NCBI RefSeq assembly: GCF_000153825.1
Contig: NZ_DS022299.1
Location: forward strand, 2,072,869-2,136,868
From: Synechococcus sp. RS9916
GTDB lineage: Bacteria > Cyanobacteriota > Cyanobacteriia > PCC-6307 > Cyanobiaceae
Length of the DNA stretch: 64,000 bases
Direction: 5' to 3'
Positions 28,105 through 34,425 of this stretch are shown here, in pieces. The translations under genes and the position numbers were made by a program. Under the pieces are notes generated by a model that was given only the letters and a program-made list of their open reading frames with translations, was not told the origin of the DNA and made no database searches. Positions within the stretch are counted from its first letter, which is position 1; every line of letters starts with the position of its first letter.

Positions 28105-28146
28105 TTAATTTCGGGGTCACCGTCACAGCAGGGTTTTGGGCGACCT

Positions 28147-28165
28147 ACTACCCCGCAACTACCCC
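28147..28165 (+). repeat. Arm-type repeat pair 2 (ACTACCCC x2)
   Basis: ACTACCCC at 28147 and 28158, again 11 bp apart and in the same orientation as pair 1. It lies between the left core and the integrase start, a usual place for integrase arm sites. Confidence 0.7.
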
Positions 28166-28197
28166 ACGTCACCCCGTCATCTTCTCTGTGAAGAAGT

Positions 28198-28221
28198 CGT
28201 AGAAGGTCTGTTTTCTCTACG
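28198..28221. promoter_or_regulatory. Inverted repeat upstream of the integrase gene
   Basis: CGTAGA ... TCTACG form a 6-bp dyad with a 12-base spacer, 18 bp before the integrase start. The right half is part of the element-wide 9-mer TTCTCTACG. A similar dyad lies upstream of the serine recombinase. Operator function is inferred. Confidence 0.4.
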
Positions 28222-28239
28222 GACGACAGGGGTGACGCC

Positions 28240-29625
28240 GTGACCAAAGGGAAGCGTGGAGGAGGCAGTAAGCACCAGTTGCTTTGGGAGGAAGTCCCCT
28301 TCCTGAAAGTTGAGAAGACGGGCAAACCAGTCGCCATCTATAAGAGGGAGGACGTGCAGAAGGACCTCCCGTTAGAGCAACGCAACTACTACGCCCACTT
28401 CCCCATCCGAGGGACCAGAGGCAAGCGGATGTCCCTTCTGGTTGCTGAAAGGGAAGAGGCGTTGATGAGGGTGCAGGAGGAGGCGGTAAACCTTCGGGTC
28501 CAACTGGCGCAGGGAGTGACTGTCGTCATCAAGACGACTGTGGAAGACCTTGTGGCGAAGTTTCTTGCTTACAAGCGGTCACGCATACGAGGTGAGTGGG
28601 AAGGCAAGGGAGAAGCAGGTCGGAAGAGCATCACCAAGGAGCGGTATGCCCTTATTGAGGGGAAATTGCGTAACTACCTCGTCCCCTTCCTTGGGGCGAA
28701 GACAGACGCCAAGAGCATCCCCATCAGGAAGTGGAGTGAGTGGGAGACGTGGCGACGACAAAACGTGAGAAGGGGTGGTGCTCCAAAGGCAGACACCCTG
28801 CTCAATGAGATGGGTCACATCAGGGAGTGTTGGAAGTGGGGTATGGAGCAAGGTCAAATCCCCTTTGCACCTGTCCTTCCTTTCAATGACGAAAACCTTG
28901 TTACTGACGACAAGGTGCGACGGGATACATGGGAATTGGACGAGTGGAATCGCTTCAAGTCCAAACCCGCCAAGTGGTTGAGAGAGCAGGAAAGCAAAGG
29001 CGAAGACGAATACTGGGACTGCTTCGTTGCCTATCAAATGCTCTTCTTCTTATCCAATAACGGGATGAGAGTGGGTGAGGTAGTGAAGGTGAGAAGGAAG
29101 GACATTCGTTTCTATGAAAGGAAGTTGGGTGATAGGACCAATTCCTTCAAGCGTTTAGGTGCCCTTGTCCAAGTGCATAAGAGCACCAAAACGGGTGCTC
29201 GTGAGGTCAACAGCATGGGTGGTGAGTTTGCGATGCGTGTTTATGAGAAAGCAACTCACAAGAGAAAGGATGACTTTCTCTTTCAGCATCTTGATGGGAG
29301 TCCCTTCACTACTCGCCAGTTTGGGACCTTATTCAGGAAGATATTGAAATATACGGACCAAGAGGAGGTTACTGGGAAGCGTCTGGTCCCTTATTCGTTG
29401 CGACACATGTATGCAACTACTCGTCTTCAACACGGCACATCACATAATGCACTTTGTGAGAATATGGGCGTGGGGGAATCTTACCTAAAAGTCCATTATT
29501 CTCATTATCTTCCACGTCTTGCAACAGAAGACCTGACTCGTATGCGTAACGATATTGGTCTTGATGGAAGATTTCTGCGAGAAGGTGATGACTTTGCTGT
29601 GATGGATGATGAAGTGACCAAGTGA
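28240..29625 (+). CDS. Tyrosine recombinase (integrase) of the guaA element
   Basis: A 461-aa site-specific recombinase. It has a basic N-terminal arm-binding part and a core-binding domain (VEDLVAKFLAYKRSRIRGEW). The catalytic domain has Arg I in NNGMRVGEVVKVRR (near 276), Lys on the beta hairpin (VHKSTKTGAREV), YSLRHMYATTRL with Arg II near 387, and the nucleophile Tyr in KVHYSHYLP (near 418). First-position His of HxxR is replaced by Tyr, as in many phage integrases. It starts at GTG 28240. It is adjacent to the attachment core and should catalyse integration and excision at guaA. The ORF is intact, and a strong hairpin follows. Confidence 0.93.
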   Translation: MTKGKRGGGSKHQLLWEEVPFLKVEKTGKPVAIYKREDVQKDLPLEQRNYYAHFPIRGTRGKRMSLLVAEREEALMRVQEEAVNLRVQLAQGVTVVIKTTVEDLVAKFLAYKRSRIRGEWEGKGEAGRKSITKERYALIEGKLRNYLVPFLGAKTDAKSIPIRKWSEWETWRRQNVRRGGAPKADTLLNEMGHIRECWKWGMEQGQIPFAPVLPFNDENLVTDDKVRRDTWELDEWNRFKSKPAKWLREQESKGEDEYWDCFVAYQMLFFLSNNGMRVGEVVKVRRKDIRFYERKLGDRTNSFKRLGALVQVHKSTKTGAREVNSMGGEFAMRVYEKATHKRKDDFLFQHLDGSPFTTRQFGTLFRKILKYTDQEEVTGKRLVPYSLRHMYATTRLQHGTSHNALCENMGVGESYLKVHYSHYLPRLATEDLTRMRNDIGLDGRFLREGDDFAVMDDEVTK

Positions 29626-29650
29626 CCGTCACTTCGTCATCAACCTTTTT
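29605..29650 (+). terminator. Terminator at the end of the integrase gene
   Basis: A 14-bp stem (GATGATGAAGTGAC with GTCACTTCGTCATC, one G-T pair), 9-base loop, then a run of T at 29646-29650. It begins inside the last integrase codons and includes the stop in its loop. It also faces the converging small-gene operon. Confidence 0.75.
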
Positions 29651-29738
29651 GGCGAAAAAAATCTGGGAGATTATTTTTTTATGCGAGACAACACTCGCTC
29701 GCTTTTGGTGCGTTGTAGGTTTGGGTCTCTATCGTTTT

Positions 29739-29888
29739 TTAGTTTGAGGGTGCTTTACTCCCGTATAACGTTAGTGACTTCTGCTTCTTCTTGTCCTTAT
29801 CATTCATTCCAAACTTCTTATCATCGTTTGGGTTATTGATAGCAGGACGGTCTGATAGAAAGTGCCTGAATGATTTGATGTTAGTCAT
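29739..29888 (-). CDS. Small basic protein, 49 aa, last gene of the rep operon
   Basis: Begins MTNIKSFRHFLSDRPAINNP and ends KKKQKSLTLYGSKAPSN, with a Lys/Asp-rich middle. The ATG overlaps the TGA of the preceding gene as ATGA, strong evidence for translational coupling. The sequence is polar and may be disordered or nucleic-acid binding. No family recognised. TAA stop at 29739. Confidence 0.5.
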   Translation of the reverse strand: MTNIKSFRHFLSDRPAINNPNDDKKFGMNDKDKKKQKSLTLYGSKAPSN

Positions 29889-30016
29889 CTCAATCTCTTG
29901 TATGCGTCATTGACTAATTCTTCAATCATCTGAATCGGTTTCTTCCTATTCTTCTTTGCAACTTCCTTCAACATCTCAATGGTGACGGGGTCTTTGACTT
30001 GTTGGAATGGATTCAT
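29885..30016 (-). CDS. Small putative ribbon-helix-helix-like protein, 43 aa
   Basis: Begins MNPFQQVKDPVTIEMLKEVA and continues with the helix KPIQMIEELVNDAYKRLR. The short strand followed by two helices resembles CopG/Arc-type or antitoxin-like small DNA-binding proteins, but the match is by eye. It starts two bases after the previous stop and ends with an ATGA overlap into the next gene. Confidence 0.5.
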   Translation of the reverse strand: MNPFQQVKDPVTIEMLKEVAKKNRKKPIQMIEELVNDAYKRLR

Positions 30017-30018
30017 GG

Positions 30019-30183
30019 TCACGATACTGATTTAACTACTTCCTTCCCAAACTCCTCACGAATCTTCTGTTTGACCCATGCAGAGCGTGAAATGCAGATT
30101 CGTTTTGTGCCTTCATTAAGCATTTCAAGTAACTACGTTTCGTCTCTACCAAAGGAGACAGGCATAAGTGTATTGCTTCTCAT
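30019..30183 (-). pseudogene. Ribbon-helix-helix-like small regulator with in-frame TAG
   Basis: A good ribosome binding site (GAGGG, 8 bases upstream) precedes ATG at 30183. The frame reads MRSNTLMPVSFGRDET, then TAG at 30133-30135, then LLEMLNEGTKRICISRSAWV, with KQKIREEFGKEVVKSVS and TGA. The part after the stop gives the usual RHH pattern (beta strand, helix, SRSAWV turn, helix), so the TAG splits a real protein. It could be a nonsense mutation, a readthrough site, or re-initiation at the ATG four codons later. Confidence 0.6.
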
Positions 30184-30272
30184 TTGTTTATTCCCTCGTT
30201 GAAATGATGCGATGCGTTTTCAATGGTTTATCCCTGTCTCTATTTATGTGATTTGCATGCTTCTTATATACA

Positions 30273-30899
30273 TTATTCCATGTCGCTATTCTCCCAATCA
30301 ATGTGCTCCCAAACATTGAAGTCCCAACTATCAAGCGACTTGTTGAGGTATTCAATTCTCCAATCAACTTCGCCAATATCCTTTGCGTTAAAACTTTGCT
30401 TCCCATGACCAAGACGAAAGACCCATCTCTACATGTGATGTGTAAGTGATTCAAGCATCATCTCCCCAATGGATTGCCTGCCTTGGATTAAATCCAATAT
30501 TGTGCTCTTCCTAATGCTTATCTTTCTATTCCTTTTGCTCAACCATTCCATCTCATCCATGCCCTCCATGAGGACGTGAAGGTGGAGGTCTCCGTCTTTA
30601 TGCTTCTCTACGAATAACCAAAACCGTATTCTGTTTTTTGGTTTCTTATTTGGATAGAAGAAGTCAAGGATGACTTTCTTGATATGCTCATTATCAAGGT
30701 ATTGATTGATGATGCATCTCTGTGGTTTGTAGAAGGAGAGTGTGAGGAAGTATCTAAACTTAAATCCTCTCTCCTTCGCTAAACCCTTTAACCATGCTTC
30801 TGTGGTCTTCCTCTTTGATAAACCGCGATATTGCAGTTTGGTGAAGTGACGGGGTGACTGAAGTAATTCCAATGCTTCCATCTTATCTAATCTGCTCAT
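30273..30899 (-). pseudogene. HUH-type replication initiator/relaxase-like Rep with in-frame TAG
   Basis: The first 156 residues show HUH motif I (YFLTLSFYKP, 50-59) and motif II (GDLHLHVLMEG, with His 106 and His 108). TAG lies at 30429-30431. The same frame continues 51 more codons to TAA at 30273, including DWRIEYLNKSLDSW, which fits motif III (YxxK, nucleophile Tyr). All three catalytic motifs are therefore present only if the TAG is read through. Rep proteins of this fold nick DNA for rolling-circle replication. Without readthrough the product would lack the tyrosine. Base composition is AT-rich. Confidence 0.75.
30844..30863 (+). repeat. 20-bp repeat copy inside rep (AAGTGACGGGGTGACTGAAG)
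   Basis: Matches the sequence at 33579-33598 in 18 of 20 positions. Its 12-bp core TGACGGGGTGAC also occurs inverted at 28168-28179. Location in the 5' part of rep is reminiscent of Rep origins, but this is inference. Confidence 0.5.
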
Positions 30900-31104
30900 G
30901 ACTGCTTCCGTTTCATTTGCGTATGTTTTATATATGCAAGTTATTCAGACAGCATATGTTTTTGTTTGCAATTAAACATAATTCCGATAGTTTGCACTCT
31001 TACACCGCTTTCTGGATGGTTTCGTCATCTCGTCATTCGGACGTTATGAAACACGAAACGACATTTTTAAGCATCTTTATTTGATTTCCATACTGCTTGC
31101 GGAC
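30900..31104. promoter_or_regulatory. AT-rich region upstream of rep
   Basis: About 205 bp without a credible gene, between the 320-aa gene and rep, both on the minus strand. The minus strand holds several TATA-like stretches (GCATATATAAAACATAC about 30-50 bp before the rep start) that could form its promoter. No defined origin repeats were found by eye. Confidence 0.35.
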
Positions 31105-32067
31105 TTAAAGCAGACCACTGTTTTTGAGGACAAAGTTTCTCCATATGACCAATTTGGTGCTCTCTTCATGAGCAAGCACTTCTTCAATGCGCCGCTTCAA
31201 GTTGTATCTGTTGGTCCTGCTTTCAGTCGTCTCTTGGAGGTGGTGGAGTTTGGCGACGTATGCCTGCCCATGGTCCTCATAGAAGTGCTGCTTCCCCCTA
31301 CCCGTCCTGATGAGGAAACCAGTGAAGGTGCGTAGTGGTGCGTCCCAGACCTCTTCAACGACTTTGAGGTTGAAGGTCTTCCTGACTTCCTTGTCCGTCT
31401 CTTGAAACCACTTCTGGGTCAGTTGCTCTTCCAAGACCTCTCTCCAAAACGCTGCCTTCTCCTTCCTGTCTGCTTCCCGTAGAGCAATGGTGCTTTCGTT
31501 GGATGCCTTACGGATGTCCATCCCGTAGCGAGAGCAGACCTTGCGTAGGTCCTCCTCCAACTGCCGTTGCAGGTATTCGCTCAATGGAGTGTCTTCTGGT
31601 CGGCAGACCCGATACAGCGTCTCTTCCTTGATGCTCCAACGTCCTTTCTCAACGTCCCCACCCAGCGACTGACGAGGGAAACGGACTTGTTTGACGTAGG
31701 TGGTTGCTGCTCTGACCGATGTCTTGGGGGTGACCTGCTTCGTCTTGACCGCTGTCGCTAACTCGTCTGGTTTCAGGGCACAGAGCAGATGAATCGTGGA
31801 ATAGGAGGCGGGTAACCCTTTGGTGACTTCTCTACGGGTCTTGTCGTCCAGTTGACCCAGTTGGTCGCCTATGACCTTCAACTTGGAGAAGACCTTCTCT
31901 CCCAGAGCAGTGGCGTCCCTGTAAATGGACAGGGTGGTTGGAGACAGACGGTCTGCTGCTGCTGCAATCCCCAGTGAAAGGGTCACTACCTGCTCTGCTG
32001 TGCCTGTGTGGGGGTTTTCAGCGACAAACTGCTTGAAGGTCGCCAGACCCTTTTCTTCGGCAGTCAC
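31105..32067 (-). CDS. Putative DNA-binding protein of the element, 320 aa
   Basis: No known family is certain. The middle part (KGLPASYSTIHLLCALKPDE, then LATAVKTKQVTPKTSVRAA) has the look of the helix-turn-helix region found in phage and plasmid ParB/KorB-like or DUF3102-like proteins. The N-terminus is helical (TFKQFVAENPHTGTAEQVVT), and the C-terminal half is charged and helical. The frame is intact, with TAA stop. GC content is nearer to host than that of rep. A role in element regulation or replication is inferred from place only. Confidence 0.6.
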   Translation of the reverse strand: MTAEEKGLATFKQFVAENPHTGTAEQVVTLSLGIAAAADRLSPTTLSIYRDATALGEKVFSKLKVIGDQLGQLDDKTRREVTKGLPASYSTIHLLCALKPDELATAVKTKQVTPKTSVRAATTYVKQVRFPRQSLGGDVEKGRWSIKEETLYRVCRPEDTPLSEYLQRQLEEDLRKVCSRYGMDIRKASNESTIALREADRKEKAAFWREVLEEQLTQKWFQETDKEVRKTFNLKVVEEVWDAPLRTFTGFLIRTGRGKQHFYEDHGQAYVAKLHHLQETTESRTNRYNLKRRIEEVLAHEESTKLVIWRNFVLKNSGLL

Positions 32068-32111
32068 TTAGTTACTGTTTTTTGGGAAAAGATACGACGT
32101 GCCGTAGAGAA

Positions 32112-32291
32112 ATGGTCAAAAAAAACCCAAGAGGAGTAACTAGCTTCCCCAGCATCATGGTTTTTACATTGTTGTTAGCAGCTCAGGTAAGACCCAGCTC
32201 AGTTAATCGGGCGTTAACCCCGCTGACTTGCGTTGAAGGTCTGATTGTGTGCAGAGAAGCAGATCGGTGCGAGTTGTTAGAAAATTACTAA
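32112..32291 (+). CDS. Small exported protein, 59 aa, unknown function
   Basis: ATG at 32112 gives MVKKNPRGVTSFPSIMVFTL as a basic N-terminus and hydrophobic core, cleavage possibly after AAQV. The mature part has three cysteines in LTCVEGLIVCREADRCELLENY. The element motif CGTAGAGAA sits directly before the ATG. The stop overlaps the convergent gene by 4 bases. Evidence is only the signal-like pattern. Confidence 0.4.
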   Translation: MVKKNPRGVTSFPSIMVFTLLLAAQVRPSSVNRALTPLTCVEGLIVCREADRCELLENY

Positions 32292-32551
32292 TCGCACTTG
32301 CCATCAGTGTATGTATCAAAAGCTATTTTTGGACCCCCTGTGGTTGCATTAATCTCTTCAATTGTGAGCCATACGCCTACGGGTCGCTGAAATACGTCTG
32401 CCATATCTTCGTCGGTAATCATAATTTTTCTGGTTTCGCAATTTGCCTTTGCTACATTTATGCCCACAACATCGACTATAATTTCTTTCGCCTTTGCGTC
32501 TGGTTGTAATGTTATGGTCGCCAGTGCTACAAGGATAATTAGCTTTCTCAT
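32288..32551 (-). CDS. Small secreted protein, 87 aa, unknown function
   Basis: A signal peptide (MRKLIILVALATITLQPDAKA) is followed by a 66-aa mature part with two cysteines (KANCETRK and the C-terminal GKCD) that may form a disulfide. The stop TAG is followed directly by TAA, so TAG is used here as a real stop. No family recognised. It lies just downstream of the serine recombinase on the same strand. Confidence 0.6.
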   Translation of the reverse strand: MRKLIILVALATITLQPDAKAKEIIVDVVGINVAKANCETRKIMITDEDMADVFQRPVGVWLTIEEINATTGGPKIAFDTYTDGKCD

Positions 32552-32572
32552 CTTGAAAGATTATAGTTAATG

Positions 32573-33250
32573 TCAATTATATAGCATCTGTGCTGCTTTT
32601 ATTCGTTTGAGCATTTGAGAGACCAGTGGTGGATAGAAGACACCGCCTTTGCTGGTCCTTGCTCCACTCGCGTTTAAGACCCCACAGATGGTCCGTAGAG
32701 AAGCGCCTGACTGTCGTAGCGGGACAATCACTCCTTCCACCTTCTGGGCGTCTTCCAGTGCCCTCTGCTTCTTTGCTTTCGCCAAGGCGTCTATGTGGTG
32801 GACGGGTGCTCCAAGACGGATTCCTCTTGCCTTCGCTGCTTGAAGGGCAGCAGTTGTCCTTTGGGAGATAAACGCTCTTTCCTGCTCCGCCAGTGCTGCA
32901 TAGATGTGCAGTTGAAACCTGTCTGCATAAGGCATTTGGGCGACCTTGAAGTCCAACCCCTTCTCCTCCATCAGTGCCGCCAGAAAACTGACCCGACGGG
33001 ACAACCTGTCCAACTTGGCGACCACCAGCACTGCTTCTGTCTTCTTCGCCAGAGCAATGGCGGCATTCAGTTGAGGACGGTCGTTGTCTGACCCTGTGTG
33101 GGTCTCTACGAAGTCCCCGACCACTTCATATGGGGACTCTGCGTAGTTGTCCAAGAAGAGTTGAATGTCCCGTGCTTGCGCCTCCAACCCAAGGCCGCTC
33201 TTCCCTTGCTCTGTGCTGCTGACCCTTCGGTAGGTGACGTATTTCCTCAT
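32573..33250 (-). CDS. Serine recombinase (resolvase/invertase family)
   Basis: A 225-aa protein. The catalytic Ser is in YRRVSSTEQGKSGLGLEAQ, with DRPQLNAAIALA, the arginine segment VAKLDRLSRRVSFLA, and LAEQERAFISQRTTAALQ. The C-terminal HTH is SGASLRTICGVLNASGARTS. It resembles small DNA resolvases that resolve multimers or invert DNA. The start is ATG at 33250, and an upstream alternative at 33268 has no conserved residues. A dyad of the element motif lies about 54 bp upstream. It could resolve element dimers formed during Rep-driven replication. Confidence 0.92.
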   Translation of the reverse strand: MRKYVTYRRVSSTEQGKSGLGLEAQARDIQLFLDNYAESPYEVVGDFVETHTGSDNDRPQLNAAIALAKKTEAVLVVAKLDRLSRRVSFLAALMEEKGLDFKVAQMPYADRFQLHIYAALAEQERAFISQRTTAALQAAKARGIRLGAPVHHIDALAKAKKQRALEDAQKVEGVIVPLRQSGASLRTICGVLNASGARTSKGGVFYPPLVSQMLKRIKAAQMLYN

Positions 33251-33303
33251 TTGACCCTCCGTTTTCAACCGAAACGACCGTTTGACTGAAAACAGAATAC
33301 GAT

Positions 33304-33320
33304 TTCTCTACGCGTAGAAG
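33304..33320. promoter_or_regulatory. Dyad TTCTCTACG-CGTAGAAG upstream of the serine recombinase
   Basis: A nearly perfect inverted repeat with CTACGCGTAG at its centre, about 54 bp upstream of the recombinase ATG. It could be a resolution half-site or an operator. The left half equals the element-wide 9-mer. Confidence 0.45.
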
Positions 33321-33578
33321 TAGTATCCAGATGAGCAAGTGTCCCCTTCCCGCACTCGGGAATGTCTTTTTCATGCCGCGCCCACGCCATTGAGTTGGGT
33401 GGTCATGGATGTTTCGCGCGTTGCTCCTGCCCAAGCAAAGAAGAAGGCGCTTGCTCTGCGCCGCGCCCTTGCGCTTCGCAGGGGTAGAGAGTGCGGAAGA
33501 GGAATAGTTTCTCCGCGCCTTGTCGCGACTCTTGCGGAAGGTCTTCTTCTCTGTCCCAAACTCACTCTGCTGGACGCG

Positions 33579-33598
33579 AAGTGACGGGATGACTGATG
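33579..33598 (+). repeat. 20-bp repeat copy near the right end
   Basis: AAGTGACGGGATGACTGATG, 18 of 20 identical to 30844-30863. It is followed directly by CGTAGAGAA, another element repeat. Confidence 0.5.
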
Positions 33599-33649
33599 CG
33601 TAGAGAAGTGGTTTAAGTGCCCTGAAATAGGTTTGGTCAGGTTGCTTTT

Positions 33650-33668
33650 ACTACCCCGTAACTACCCC
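33650..33668 (+). repeat. Arm-type repeat pair 3 (ACTACCCC x2)
   Basis: ACTACCCC at 33650 and 33661, 11 bp apart, same orientation as pairs 1 and 2. It lies 58 bp inside the right core. Confidence 0.7.
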
Positions 33669-33726
33669 GTGTGTCTAGCAGATGTCATAACCCAGTGTTT
33701 GTGGGACTGTTGGTTGAGCGGTTAAC

Positions 33727-33740
33727 CGAGTGGGAATAGT
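33727..33740 (+). repeat. Attachment core, far side (attR)
   Basis: Exact 14-bp copy of the guaA 3' end (28034-28047). DNA after it returns to host-like composition. Confidence 0.9.
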
Positions 33741-33803
33741 GCCTCTGGGGGCTGGTGGGCAGTCGGCGTCGCCGATACTCTGAGCCCCCGGCCCGAAGTA
33801 TTT

Positions 33804-34415
33804 GTGACCGCCGCCCAAGAGCAGAATCAGCAGCTGCAGCGCCGTTTGCAGCAAGACAGCATCCAGCTGGCGGGCAAGACCATCTACATCAACCCTTTCC
33901 TCTACTGGCGGCGGTTTGACAGCAACACCGACCGCTGGTTGCGGGAACCCGGTCAGCTGACCGAAGAGCAGATTCGCCAGAACAGAGGTCGTTTTTATCC
34001 CGAGCTGGCCTGGGATCTCCTCGATGACGATGCGCGTCAGATCAAGGACGGTGCCGTGGAGATGTTTCTCAAGAGCCTGGAGCTGATCAGCACCTTCCAT
34101 CCCGAGCTCACCTCCGGCCAGCTGCTTGAGGTGGAACGCAAGATGGCGATCACCAAGAAGCGTTCCTTTGAGCGCTGGGTTGAGAAATCCTTCCGCCGCC
34201 GTTCCAAGCAGGAAACCCGTGAACGCCGCCGTTTTGCGCGGGATCGCTTCCTGCGGGGCTGGGGCGAGTGGCTGCGGCTGGAGACCACCCATCAGGCGCT
34301 GGTGCCGATCCTGGCCTTGATCGTGCTCAGTGCGGTAACGGGTTGGTCGTTGGGAGCCCGTCAGGCTGCCTGTCCCACGCTGGTGCTCCCCTCGGAGCAG
34401 ACTGGACTTCGCTGA
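33804..34415 (+). CDS. Conserved hypothetical protein with C-terminal membrane anchor
   Basis: A 203-aa protein from GTG 33804. The N-terminal half is helical and charged, with INPFLYWRRFDSNTDRWL and FYPELAWDLLDDDARQIKDG. An Arg-rich stretch (EKSFRRRSKQETRERRRFAR) precedes a single C-terminal membrane segment (ALVPILALIVLSAVTGWSLG). No function recognised. It was the gene next to guaA before the element arrived and is 10 bases upstream of the next gene, so it likely heads a unit with PBP2. Confidence 0.7.
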   Translation: MTAAQEQNQQLQRRLQQDSIQLAGKTIYINPFLYWRRFDSNTDRWLREPGQLTEEQIRQNRGRFYPELAWDLLDDDARQIKDGAVEMFLKSLELISTFHPELTSGQLLEVERKMAITKKRSFERWVEKSFRRRSKQETRERRRFARDRFLRGWGEWLRLETTHQALVPILALIVLSAVTGWSLGARQAACPTLVLPSEQTGLR

Positions 34416-34425
34416 ATCCGGTCCG

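Larger units (their letters stand above)
33251..33726. other. Right-end noncoding region of the element
   Basis: About 475 bp. It contains the dyad at 33304-33320, a GC-rich low-complexity stretch with many CGC words (33430-33540), the 20-bp repeat at 33579-33598, the 9-mer CGTAGAGAA at 33599, and arm pair 3 at 33650. Open frames here have biased composition and no start signals, so I call no gene. Confidence 0.5.
28034..33740. mobile_element. Integrative element inserted at the 3' end of guaA
   Basis: Bounded by a 14-bp direct repeat CGAGTGGGAATAGT at 28034-28047 and 33727-33740. The unit gained is 5693 bp. It holds a tyrosine recombinase next to the left core, paired arm-like motifs inside both ends, a serine recombinase, a HUH Rep-like gene and small regulators. 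Codon use and base composition differ from the high-GC flanks, most strongly at 29640-31060. Removing the unit leaves guaA followed after about 63 bp by the gene at 33804. No phage structural, conjugation or resistance genes are seen, so it is a small integrative element, not a prophage. Rep and one regulator have internal stops, so it may be decaying. Confidence 0.9.

Noticed and set aside
28086-28165. Short direct repeats considered as a CRISPR-like array
   Set aside because: Units are 8 bp, spacers 3 bp inside pairs, and copies are at both ends of the element. This fits integrase arm sites, not CRISPR.
30188-30454. 88-codon frame across the rep 3' end and the following gap
   Set aside because: It lies out of frame with rep. 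The rep frame itself continues past TAG with a better motif (YLNK), so this frame is a shadow.
33126-33434. Frame upstream of and overlapping the serine recombinase start
   Set aside because: It reads the recombinase N-terminal coding region in another frame.
33339-33584. Possible 81-aa gene near the right end of the element
   Set aside because: Low-complexity Ala/Arg/Leu composition, no ribosome binding site, and repeats inside. It looks like noncoding repeat-rich DNA.
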